The notes under the pieces were generated by a model, which was not told where the DNA came from, ran no database searches, and worked only from the letters and a program-made list of their open reading frames with translations. DNA of 5,432 bases from Alcaligenaceae bacterium. Its GTDB lineage: Bacteria; Pseudomonadota; Gammaproteobacteria; Burkholderiales; Burkholderiaceae_B. How positions within the stretch are numbered: the stretch's first letter is position 1; every line of letters begins with the position of its first letter. The stretch lies in assembly GCA_012511095.1 (NCBI GenBank), contig JAAZGT010000033.1:1-5432 (forward strand). Direction: 5' to 3'. This document shows positions 1 to 5,285 of the stretch, piece by piece. Both the position numbers and the translations under genes were made by a program.

Positions 1-7
1 AAAGCAA

Positions 8-35
8 AAAACCCAGTTCATAAGAACTGGGTTTT
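8..35 (-). terminator. Intrinsic terminator of the tRNA-Gly gene
   Basis: A perfect 12-bp stem (8-19 pairing with 24-35) closes a 4-nt loop. Read on the minus strand, the G-rich 3' arm runs straight into six T residues (positions 11 to 6). This is the standard form of a rho-independent terminator. It starts 7 nt beyond the CCA end of the tRNA, so the tRNA appears to be a single-gene transcript. The A run on the other side means it could also stop plus-strand transcripts less efficiently. Confidence 0.85.
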
Positions 36-42
36 GGAATCT

Positions 43-118
43 TGGAGCGGGAAACGAGTCTCGAACTCGCGACCTCAACCTTGGCAAGGTTGCGCTCTAC
101 CAACTGAGCTATTCCCGC
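43..118 (-). tRNA. tRNA-Gly, anticodon GCC, CCA encoded
   Basis: This is a glycine tRNA decoding GGC and GGU codons. The minus strand folds into a full 76-nt cloverleaf. It has a 7-bp acceptor stem (GCGGGAA with TTCCCGC), a D arm GCTC/GAGC, and a 5-bp anticodon stem CAACC/GGTTG around the loop TTGCCAA. The T arm GCGAG/CTCGT has one G-U pair and the loop TTCGAGA. The anticodon GCC lies at 85-83. The discriminator base is T, as is usual for bacterial glycine tRNAs, and the 3' CCA is encoded (45-43). The sequence is very close to what I remember of E. coli tRNA-Gly(GCC). Its promoter is upstream at 154-182 and its terminator at 8-35, so the gene stands alone. I see no integrase or repeated 3' end that would mark it as a used integration site. 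Confidence 0.97.
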
Positions 119-123
119 TTTGT

Positions 124-148
124 TTTTACTAATCAGTGATTAGTAAAA
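124..148. repeat. 25-nt perfect palindrome in the tRNA-Gly leader
   Basis: Arms of 12 bp meet at a single central base (136), so the element reads almost identically on both strands; as RNA it would form an 11-bp stem with a 3-nt loop. It begins about where transcription from the 154-182 promoter should start (near 147) and ends 5 nt before the mature tRNA. No T run follows on either strand, so it is not an intrinsic terminator. It could be an operator for a dimeric regulator at the start site, or a hairpin in the precursor RNA removed by RNase P. The sequence alone cannot separate these. Confidence 0.7.
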
Positions 149-153
149 GTATA

Positions 154-182
154 ATTATATATAGTGTTTTTAATCTTGTCAA
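154..182 (-). promoter_or_regulatory. Exact-consensus sigma70 promoter of tRNA-Gly
   Basis: On the minus strand there is a -35 TTGACA (182-177), a 17-nt spacer and a -10 TATAAT (159-154). Both hexamers match the sigma70 consensus 6 of 6, with the optimal spacing. The expected start is near 147, giving a leader of about 29 nt before the tRNA. The DNA upstream of the -35 is rich in A/T runs, as in an UP element. This is the strongest promoter visible in the window and fits a stable-RNA gene. Confidence 0.88.
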
Positions 183-359
183 CAACTAATTTCAATTTGT
201 TGTAAATTTGTTGTTTTATTAACAAGTCGATGTTGTTTTTAAAACACTGTATATTTTTGAAAAAAAATATTATATCTGATGTGTTTGCTAATTGCAAGTG
301 ATTTAATAATCTTTTTCAAAAAGCTTTGATGTGAGTCTGTGTCATCAACCAAGCTAAGA
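183..359. other. A+T-rich spacer between the tRNA and murB promoters
   Basis: I see no gene here: no reading frame of useful length with a ribosome binding site on either strand. It holds T- and A-runs (an A8 tract at 260-267), several TTGTTG repeats at 197-235, and a partial inverted copy of the tRNA promoter spacer at 238-254. A weak inverted repeat, TTGATG at 326-331 with CATCAA at 343-348, lies just upstream of the murB -10. Some of this may act as upstream activating or curved DNA for the two divergent promoters. Confidence 0.5.
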
Positions 360-365
360 TATAAT
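360..365 (+). promoter_or_regulatory. Candidate murB promoter -10 element
   Basis: An exact TATAAT stands 32 nt before the murB start codon and would start transcription near 372. No convincing -35 lies 16-18 nt upstream (the sequence there is CTGTGT or similar), and there is no TG extension. The call rests on the -10 alone, in A+T-rich DNA where such matches arise easily by chance. Confidence 0.45.
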
Positions 366-397
366 AATAGCATCAAAAAATAAGTCTTGTCAAAAAA

Positions 398-1450
398 ATG
401 TCATCTTCAAATATACATGCTGTTTTATCTAGCAATCACGATTTAAGTCAATTCAATACCTTTGGTTTACCGTCAAAAGCTAAGCAATGCTTTGATTTAA
501 AAGATAAAAACGATCTGGGTGAGCTAGCAGATTATCTCCAAAAACACGCACTTTTAGAGCAAATCTTTATTTTAGGTGGTGGTAGCAATGTAGTCTTGGC
601 GCAACAGATCGATTGTTTTGTTGTGCATAACCAACTAAAAGGCATTGAGTTGCTTGCAGATCATGATGATTACTTTTTGGTAAAAGTAGCCGGGGGCGAG
701 GTTTGGCATGATTTTGTTAAGCACTGTTTAGACCAAGGTTGGCATGGTTTAGAAAATCTCGCCTTAATTCCAGGCACAGTAGGTGCGGCTCCGGTACAAA
801 ATATTGGTGCTTATGGTAAAGAGATCAAGGATTTTTGTTATGAAGTCGAGGTTTTTGACTTTAAAACCAAGCAATTTTTTACTTTATCTAATGAGCAATG
901 CCATTTTGCCTATCGTGATAGTTATTTTAAGCACGGTGGCAAGGGGCTTTTAATCGTAGCTGTAACATTTAAACTACCAAAACCTTGGCAACCTCAATTA
1001 AATTACCCCGATCTGCTGAGCGTTTTAGATTCTGTGTCAAATGGCTCTATTAAGGAGCTTAAGGCTGAGCATGTGTTTGAGCAGGTGTGCTCAGTTAGAC
1101 GTTTTAAATTACCTGATCCGGCTGAGGTGGGTAATGCGGGTAGTTTTTTCAAAAATCCGATTGTTGATGAAAAACAACATAATGAGCTAAAAGCGCTTTA
1201 TGCCAATATGCCATCCTATGCGCATGCTCATGGCAAGTACAAGCTTGCCGCTGCTTGGTTAATTGATCAATGCGGTTGGAAGGGTAGAGACTTGGGTAAA
1301 GCGGGTGTACATCATCGACAAGCCTTAGTGCTTGTTAATCGTGATGGCGCAGTGGCCGAGGATATTAAGAGTTTGGCTGAGGCTATTAAGCAAGACGTTT
1401 ATAATAAGTTTAAAGTTCGCTTAGAGCCTGAGCCAATTTTTGTAGAATAG
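398..1450 (+). CDS. murB: UDP-N-acetylmuramate dehydrogenase (MurB)
   Basis: MurB is a cytoplasmic FAD enzyme that uses NADPH to reduce UDP-GlcNAc-enolpyruvate to UDP-MurNAc, the second committed step of peptidoglycan precursor synthesis. The 350-residue product matches type I MurB (E. coli about 342 residues) over its full length. The N-terminal FAD-binding domain carries GGGSNV (60-65) and the block from ENLALIPG to NIGAYG (119-140). YRDS follows at 172-175, and the C-terminal substrate domain has NAGSFFKNP (246-254) and LEPEP (342-346). By alignment from memory, the active-site Arg, Ser and Glu of E. coli (159, 229, 325) correspond to R173, S249 and E345, all present. The ATG at 398 gives an N-terminus about 10 residues longer than in E. 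coli before the conserved NTFG motif. No Shine-Dalgarno sequence is visible; the leader is AT-rich. The gene converges on dapB. Confidence 0.97.
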   Translation: MSSSNIHAVLSSNHDLSQFNTFGLPSKAKQCFDLKDKNDLGELADYLQKHALLEQIFILGGGSNVVLAQQIDCFVVHNQLKGIELLADHDDYFLVKVAGGEVWHDFVKHCLDQGWHGLENLALIPGTVGAAPVQNIGAYGKEIKDFCYEVEVFDFKTKQFFTLSNEQCHFAYRDSYFKHGGKGLLIVAVTFKLPKPWQPQLNYPDLLSVLDSVSNGSIKELKAEHVFEQVCSVRRFKLPDPAEVGNAGSFFKNPIVDEKQHNELKALYANMPSYAHAHGKYKLAAAWLIDQCGWKGRDLGKAGVHHRQALVLVNRDGAVAEDIKSLAEAIKQDVYNKFKVRLEPEPIFVE

Positions 1451-1477
1451 CTATAGAGTATTAAGGATTAAAAGCTT

Positions 1478-2266
1478 TTAGGCGATGACATCGCGCATTG
1501 AGTAAAAGCCTTTGTCCTTATCTTTTAAAAATAAAGCTGCCTGCATACTACCTGAGGCATAAATTGTGCGATTAGTGGCTTTGTGAGTTAATTCGATACG
1601 CTCACCAGGACCAGCAAAAGTGACGGTGTGGTCACCGATTACATCGCCACCTCTAAATACTGAAAAACCAATACGACCATGTTCACGCACACCAGTGATA
1701 CCGTGTCTAGCCCAGTCGGCTACATCGTCAAGCTTGCGACCTTTAGCTTCGGCGACTACCTCGGCCATTTTTAAAGCCGTACCTGATGGTGCATCAACTT
1801 TGTTGCGGTGATGTGCTTCGTAAACCTCAACATCATATTGATCATCAAACATTTGAGCCGCTTTTTCTAATAAGACATAAAGGGCATTAACACCAATACT
1901 CATATTAGGTGAGAACAGCACTGCAATTTCATTGCCTGCTGCCTCTAACTCAGCTAATTGCTCTGCGCTAAAACCGGTGGTACCGATGACCATTTTGACA
2001 TTGTGTGCTTTACAGGCCTTGAGGTGTTCCATAGTACCCTCGGGGCGGGTAAAGTCGATAAGGCAATCGGCATCACTGAGCACTGATAAATCGCTAGTGA
2101 TTTTAACACCTGATTCTTGACCTAAAAACTCAGCAGCGTCTTTTGACTCCTCGGGAGCGCCAGGTACACAAAGCGCGGCAGCAAGACTTAAATCAGAGTT
2201 GTTAAGAACGGCTTCGACAAGCATACGGCCCATACGGCCGTTAGCGCCAGCAATTGCAATACGCAT
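1478..2266 (-). CDS. dapB: 4-hydroxy-tetrahydrodipicolinate reductase (DapB)
   Basis: DapB is a cytoplasmic NAD(P)H-dependent reductase that converts hydroxytetrahydrodipicolinate to tetrahydrodipicolinate. This step leads to lysine and to the meso-diaminopimelate of peptidoglycan. The 262-residue product is close to the family length (E. coli 273). The N-terminal Rossmann fold has the nucleotide loop GANGRMG (7-13), then DFTRPEG (71-77) and GTTGF (95-99). The catalytic and substrate-binding block EAHHRNKVDAPSGTA is at 150-164. H152 and K156 correspond to the E. coli catalytic His159 and Lys163, and the domain ends with a C-terminal Rossmann strand and helix. AGGA (2276-2273) lies 6 nt before the ATG, supporting this start. 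The gene follows bamE by 32 nt without a visible terminator or strong promoter, so co-transcription is likely. It ends 27 nt from the convergent murB. Confidence 0.97.
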   Translation of the reverse strand: MRIAIAGANGRMGRMLVEAVLNNSDLSLAAALCVPGAPEESKDAAEFLGQESGVKITSDLSVLSDADCLIDFTRPEGTMEHLKACKAHNVKMVIGTTGFSAEQLAELEAAGNEIAVLFSPNMSIGVNALYVLLEKAAQMFDDQYDVEVYEAHHRNKVDAPSGTALKMAEVVAEAKGRKLDDVADWARHGITGVREHGRIGFSVFRGGDVIGDHTVTFAGPGERIELTHKATNRTIYASGSMQAALFLKDKDKGFYSMRDVIA

Positions 2267-2298
2267 AAAAAATCCTAAAACTAGTTATTACTTAAAAA

Positions 2299-2811
2299 TT
2301 AATCTTCGAGAGGTGCGGTTGCAAAACTATCGGACTCAACGTCAGCTTGAGACTCATGTTGCTCGTCTTCAGGGTTGGCTGTTAGGTTTGCGCGTTGAGT
2401 GTTGAAGTCTGCAGGTTGACCGCTTGGTAAAGGGTCGTGTTGCCAGCGCTCTAAGAGGTCATTACTATCGAACCATAAAGATAGGTTGCGATGCACTGGG
2501 TCGCCGTAGCCTGGCTTATAGTGATAAGGATAGTCCCAACGGTTAGGGTGGAAAATATCCACTAGGGTCGGACTGCCTAAAGCGTAAAGCACCTGGTCTT
2601 TAGTTAAACCCTGGCGTAAATAAGAAACTTGCTCAGCAGTAACCCAGTTACCTTGTTGTGTTGGTGCACGATAAGGAAAGCCCCATTTGCCAGAAGAGCA
2701 ACCAACTAAGGTAACAAGAACCGTTGCTGCTATGAATTTACCGAAGTGAGAACCTTTTAATTTAAACGCCTTGCTTGTTGATAAGCCCTTGTTGTCGGCA
2801 ACTTTACTCAT
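2299..2811 (-). CDS. bamE: Outer membrane assembly lipoprotein BamE (SmpA/OmlA family)
   Basis: BamE is a small lipoprotein of the BAM complex that folds beta-barrel proteins into the outer membrane. The 170-residue product has a basic N-region (1-25), a hydrophobic segment (26-37) and a lipobox LVGC, with C38 as the predicted lipidated residue. Ser at +2 fits outer-membrane sorting rather than retention. The core SmpA/OmlA domain follows: GNWVT (near 55), GLTKDQVLYALGSP (68-81), and RWDYPYHYKPG further on. A tail rich in Asp, Glu and Gln (about 136-170) has no counterpart in E. coli BamE (113 residues). A GTG at 2817 would add two residues. I prefer the ATG because AGAG (2822-2819) lies 7 nt from it and would almost touch the GTG. 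It is divergent from fur and upstream of dapB. The N-region before the signal is unusually long. Confidence 0.93.
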   Translation of the reverse strand: MSKVADNKGLSTSKAFKLKGSHFGKFIAATVLVTLVGCSSGKWGFPYRAPTQQGNWVTAEQVSYLRQGLTKDQVLYALGSPTLVDIFHPNRWDYPYHYKPGYGDPVHRNLSLWFDSNDLLERWQHDPLPSGQPADFNTQRANLTANPEDEQHESQADVESDSFATAPLED

Positions 2812-2818
2812 AAGCACA

Positions 2819-2822
2819 CTCT
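2819..2822 (-). promoter_or_regulatory. Ribosome binding site that decides the bamE start
   Basis: On the minus strand AGAG ends 7 nt before the ATG at 2811-2809. The alternative GTG at 2817-2815 is only 1 nt away, which is too close for translation initiation. The site therefore favours the 170-residue form. It is a weak match to the anti-Shine-Dalgarno sequence. Confidence 0.5.
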
Positions 2823-2884
2823 ATAAAATAATTTAAATTCAAAATTAAGCCTATCAGTAGTAAGCTGATGACTATAAACCACTA

Positions 2885-2911
2885 ATTCTAACATAAGGAA
2901 TTAGATGCTAA
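2885..2911 (-). promoter_or_regulatory. Candidate bamE(-dapB) promoter, extended -10
   Basis: On the minus strand TAGAAT (2890-2885) matches the -10 consensus at 5 of 6 positions and is preceded by TGT, the extended -10 motif. A weak -35, TTAGCA (2911-2906), lies 15 nt upstream, short of the ideal 17. The extended -10 may compensate. The predicted start near 2878 gives a leader of about 65 nt before the bamE ATG. The -10 lies inside a 7-bp inverted repeat (2882-2904) that could bind a regulator. Confidence 0.45.
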
Positions 2912-2980
2912 GCACGCATCACAGCGCTATAACTAGTTTTTTATAAATGAATAGTCCTAACCCTTATGAGGCTATCGTCT

Positions 2981-3009
2981 TTGGTTCTTAGCTTTTGTCA
3001 TATTATGAT
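2981..3009 (+). promoter_or_regulatory. Candidate fur promoter
   Basis: TTGGTT (2981-2986), a 17-nt spacer and TATGAT (3004-3009) form a sigma70-like promoter with a 3/6 -35 and a 5/6 -10. The predicted start near 3016 leaves a leader of about 105 nt. A second TATGAT at 3081-3086 is an alternative -10 closer to the gene, but it lacks a well-spaced -35. A sequence matching the 19-bp Fur consensus at 11 positions (3001-3019) covers the first -10. Confidence 0.4.
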
Positions 3010-3065
3010 AGGATCTATTGTCTAATCAATCAATTAACCATTATCAAGTACTTATTATGTTGCAT

Positions 3066-3084
3066 CATAGTGATTTGCATTATG
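3066..3084. promoter_or_regulatory. Candidate Fur box upstream of fur
   Basis: By hand alignment this 19-mer matches the classical Fur box (GATAATGATAATCATTATC) at 13 of 19 positions, and it is itself an imperfect palindrome (6 of 9 paired positions). It lies 36 nt before the fur ATG. Fur autoregulation is well known in proteobacteria, so the location is sensible. The surrounding DNA is A/T-rich, which raises the chance background, and binding is inference. Confidence 0.4.
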
Positions 3085-3110
3085 ATTTACTTAATAAGAC
3101 TTGTTTATTT

Positions 3111-3115
3111 GGGGG
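3111..3115 (+). promoter_or_regulatory. Ribosome binding site that decides the fur start
   Basis: A GGGGG run ends 5 nt before the ATG at 3121. It is the only G-rich stretch in the leader and supports starting Fur at this ATG rather than at the TTG at 2995, which would add 42 hydrophobic residues absent from Fur proteins. Confidence 0.65.
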
Positions 3116-3120
3116 TATAC

Positions 3121-3543
3121 ATGAGTGAATCACAAGCTTTACAAAGTATGGGTTTAAAGGCGACCTATCCGCGCTTGAAGATTTTAGAAATTTTTCAGCG
3201 TCCTGATGCGGGGCATTTGAGCGCTGAGGATGTATATCGCATTTTAATTAATGAAAAAACCGAGATAGGTTTGGCTACTGTGTATCGCGTGCTCACCCAA
3301 TTCGAAGAAGCGGGTATTTTAACTAAGCACCAATTTGACAATGGCAAAGCGGTTTATGAAATTGATGATGGTAATCATCATGACCATTTAGTATGCTCAG
3401 TTTGTGGCATTGTAGTTGAGTTTGTTGACGAAACAATTGAGGAGCGTCAACACGCCATTGCTAAAAAATATGATTTTGCATTAGAGAGTCATGCCCTCGT
3501 GCTTTATGGTATTTGCAATAACTGCATTAAGAAAATCCGTTAG
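3121..3543 (+). CDS. fur: Ferric uptake regulator Fur
   Basis: Fur is a dimeric metal-responsive repressor that binds Fur boxes when loaded with Fe(II) and shuts off iron-uptake genes. The 140-residue product fits the family (E. coli 148). Its N-terminal winged helix (about 1-82) has LKATYPRLKILEIF (12-25), SAEDVY (34-39) and the recognition helix GLATVYRVL (50-58). The C-terminal dimerisation domain has HHDHLVCSVCG (86-96). Metal ligands known in E. coli Fur map with an offset of one: H86, D88, E107, H124 for one site and H32, E80, H87, H89 for the other. Both cysteine pairs are present (C92/C95 and C132/C135), so a structural zinc site is likely. The start is chosen from the G-rich ribosome binding site at 3111-3115 and from family length. 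The gene is divergent from bamE and convergent with recN, and probably autoregulated. Confidence 0.97.
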   Translation: MSESQALQSMGLKATYPRLKILEIFQRPDAGHLSAEDVYRILINEKTEIGLATVYRVLTQFEEAGILTKHQFDNGKAVYEIDDGNHHDHLVCSVCGIVVEFVDETIEERQHAIAKKYDFALESHALVLYGICNNCIKKIR

Positions 3544-3573
3544 TCTAGGCTAGTCCTATTTAAAGCACTAAAC

Positions 3574-3611
3574 GCACAACAGCCGAAACATCATAGTTTC
3601 GGCTGTTGTGC
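3574..3611. terminator. Hairpin between convergent fur and recN, likely bidirectional terminator
   Basis: A perfect 16-bp stem (3574-3589 with 3596-3611) closes a 6-nt loop, 30 nt after the fur stop and 28 nt after the recN stop on the other strand. The stem is stable and GC-rich in the middle. Position between two gene ends argues for a shared terminator. The T runs that follow are short (ATTTG on the plus strand, GTTTAG on the minus), so termination may be incomplete, or the hairpin may chiefly protect 3' ends from exonucleases. Confidence 0.7.
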
Positions 3612-3629
3612 ATTTGACAATCATAAGCG

Positions 3630-3646
3630 GCATTAATTATTAATGC
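3630..3646. repeat. 17-nt palindrome spanning the recN stop codon
   Basis: Two perfect 8-bp arms (3630-3637 and 3639-3646) flank one central base, and the recN stop codon lies within. A second 12-bp perfect palindrome (3643-3654) overlaps it and encodes the last four residues of RecN. Neither is followed by a T run. They may be extra 3'-end structure for the recN transcript or chance in A/T-rich DNA. Confidence 0.5.
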
Positions 3647-5280
3647 TTAAGCATCTCTTCGGCATGTTTAAGCGTGGTCTCAGAAATATTTAAACCACCC
3701 AACATACGTGCAATCTCTTGGATTCGTTGCTCATCATCTAAAACATGAATATCTGAGCGCGTGGTGCCTGCTTTTTCTTGTTTACTCACCTCAAAATGGT
3801 GGTGAGCGCAAGAAGCGACTTGGGCTAAATGGGTGACGCAAAGTACTTGGTGGCTCTCACCCAACTGCCTTAATAGGCGCCCCACAATTTCGGCTACACC
3901 GCCACCAATACCGGTATCTACCTCATCAAAAATTAGCGTCGATACTTGTCCTGCTTTGTTGGCAATGACTGACAAAGCCAGAGAAATACGAGCTAACTCA
4001 CCACCGGAAGCGATTTTGTTCAGCGCGCGCGGCGTAGTGCCAGCGTGGCCAGCCACATTAAATTGAATGTGATCGATGCCCTGAGCAGAGGGTGAGCTTG
4101 CTTGAAGCTCAATTTCAAAACGACCACCTTGCATTGCAAGCGTTTGCATCAATTCAGTGACTTTTGTAGACAGATCCTTGGCGGTTTTTTTGCGAATTGC
4201 TGAAACCTCTTTAGCTAATATCATGTAGTCGTCTTTATTTTTTTCTACTAATTGCTTTAAGGCATCTGTGTCCATGCCGAACTCTAGCTCGGCTAAACGC
4301 TCCGCTAAGCTGTCGAGTACAAGGTGTAAGTTTTCGGGAGGCTCATTAAATTTTTTACTCGCATCAAATAATTGACGCATACGACGCTCCGTTTCCTCAA
4401 GACTGCGTGGATCTAAATCCACATCGTCAAGGAAACGATTTAAATCATGAATGGCCTCGGTGCAACTAATACGAGCTGACTCTAAGCTTTGGGCAACAGT
4501 TTCTAGAGCAGGGTCATGCTTAGAGAGTTGATTGATTTTTTGCAAACAGCGATTGAGAATGGAAAGGGCGCTATGCTCCTCGCCATCAAGTAACTCAACG
4601 ACGGTGCCGGTACCTTCTAATAGTGCGGCTGCATTAGATAAGCGATTAAAGGCTTGATCAATTTGCTCCCACTCGCCCTCTTGAGGTTTAAGGGCGTTGA
4701 GCTCTTCAAATTGCCAGTTAAGGTGTTCTTGCTCTAACTTGCGCTGTTGCTCATTTTCTAGAAAGTCCTCAAGTTTTTGTTGGTTTTTTTGCCATAGCTG
4801 CCAACGCTCAGCTAAATCACGCAACATAGGTTCGAGCTGTGCATGGGCGTCAAGCAGTTGGCGCTGTGCCGTGTTTTTTAATAGGTTTTGATGCTGGTGC
4901 TGACCATGAATATCAACCAGCATCTCACCTAACTCTTTGAGTTGACCAAGAGTGCAAGGGCTATCATTAATAAAGGCGCGGCTTTTGCTTTGATTTGTAA
5001 TGATACGACGTAAAATCAGCTCATCATCGCTAAAACCATTGTCTTGAAGCCATTGGCAAATGGCTTGGTTTGGGTCAAAGACCGCGCTGATCTCAGTTTT
5101 ATCCGCACCCTCGCGTATCACGCCTACATCGGTACGGCCACCTAGAGCAAGGCTTAGGGCGTCAATTAAAATCGATTTACCGGCACCAGTTTCACCCGAA
5201 AAAACCGTAAAACCATCATCAAAATGGAGGTCGGTTTTTTCGACGATAACAAAATCACGAATATGTAGTGAGCTCAGCAT
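3640..5280 (-). CDS. recN: DNA double-strand-break repair ATPase RecN
   Basis: RecN is an SMC/Rad50-like ATPase that acts early in recombinational repair of double-strand breaks, bringing DNA ends or sister molecules together with RecA. The 546-residue product is full length (E. coli 553). The N-terminal ATPase half has Walker A GETGAGKS (29-36) and the conserved IHGQHQHQ block (124-131). Residues of about 150-375, rich in Leu, Glu, Gln and Lys, fit the coiled-coil arms. The C-terminal half carries the ABC signature ASGGELAR (424-431), Walker B TLIFDEVD (448-455) with E453 as catalytic base, and the H-loop CVTHLAQVA (481-489, H484). All key residues are present. The ATG lies 5 nt after the nadK stop and has no clear Shine-Dalgarno sequence, which suggests translational coupling. 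In E. coli recN is SOS-induced, but no LexA box is visible in the 147 nt of nadK available here. Confidence 0.97.
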   Translation of the reverse strand: MLSSLHIRDFVIVEKTDLHFDDGFTVFSGETGAGKSILIDALSLALGGRTDVGVIREGADKTEISAVFDPNQAICQWLQDNGFSDDELILRRIITNQSKSRAFINDSPCTLGQLKELGEMLVDIHGQHQHQNLLKNTAQRQLLDAHAQLEPMLRDLAERWQLWQKNQQKLEDFLENEQQRKLEQEHLNWQFEELNALKPQEGEWEQIDQAFNRLSNAAALLEGTGTVVELLDGEEHSALSILNRCLQKINQLSKHDPALETVAQSLESARISCTEAIHDLNRFLDDVDLDPRSLEETERRMRQLFDASKKFNEPPENLHLVLDSLAERLAELEFGMDTDALKQLVEKNKDDYMILAKEVSAIRKKTAKDLSTKVTELMQTLAMQGGRFEIELQASSPSAQGIDHIQFNVAGHAGTTPRALNKIASGGELARISLALSVIANKAGQVSTLIFDEVDTGIGGGVAEIVGRLLRQLGESHQVLCVTHLAQVASCAHHHFEVSKQEKAGTTRSDIHVLDDEQRIQEIARMLGGLNISETTLKHAEEMLKH

Positions 5281-5285
5281 AAGGT

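Larger units (their letters stand above)
2823..3110. other. Divergent bamE-fur intergenic region
   Basis: The stretch of about 310 nt between the bamE and fur starts holds no convincing gene. Features in order are: an A/T-rich bamE leader (2823-2880); a 7-bp inverted repeat around the bamE -10 (2882-2904); an imperfect 7-bp stem with one bulge (2951-2958 with 2969-2975); a candidate fur promoter (2981-3009); and one or two Fur-box-like sequences (3001-3019, 3066-3084). A frame open from a TTG at 2995 into fur would encode a hydrophobic 42-residue leader. It overlaps these promoter elements and I do not accept it as coding. Confidence 0.6.

Noticed and set aside
43..118. tRNA-Gly as an attachment site of an integrated element.
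   Set aside because: No integrase and no second copy of the tRNA 3' end is visible, and a normal terminator follows directly. The left flank beyond position 1 is not available.
124..148. The leader palindrome read as an intrinsic terminator or attenuator.
   Set aside because: It is A/T-rich, has no T run after either arm, and lies between a strong promoter and an essential type of RNA gene.
1620..2120. Short plus-strand frames of about 62 residues opposite dapB.
   Set aside because: They are antisense to a clearly conserved gene, show no recognisable motif and have no convincing ribosome binding sites.
2199..2405. A 68-codon plus-strand frame across the dapB start and the bamE end.
   Set aside because: It is antisense to two conserved genes, with biased composition and no family resemblance.
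2995..3120. A 42-residue hydrophobic N-terminal extension of Fur from a TTG codon, resembling a membrane segment.
   Set aside because: It has no ribosome binding site, overlaps the candidate promoter and Fur boxes, and Fur proteins begin at the equivalent of the ATG at 3121, which has a G-rich site 5 nt upstream. The hydrophobicity is what translated T-rich DNA gives.
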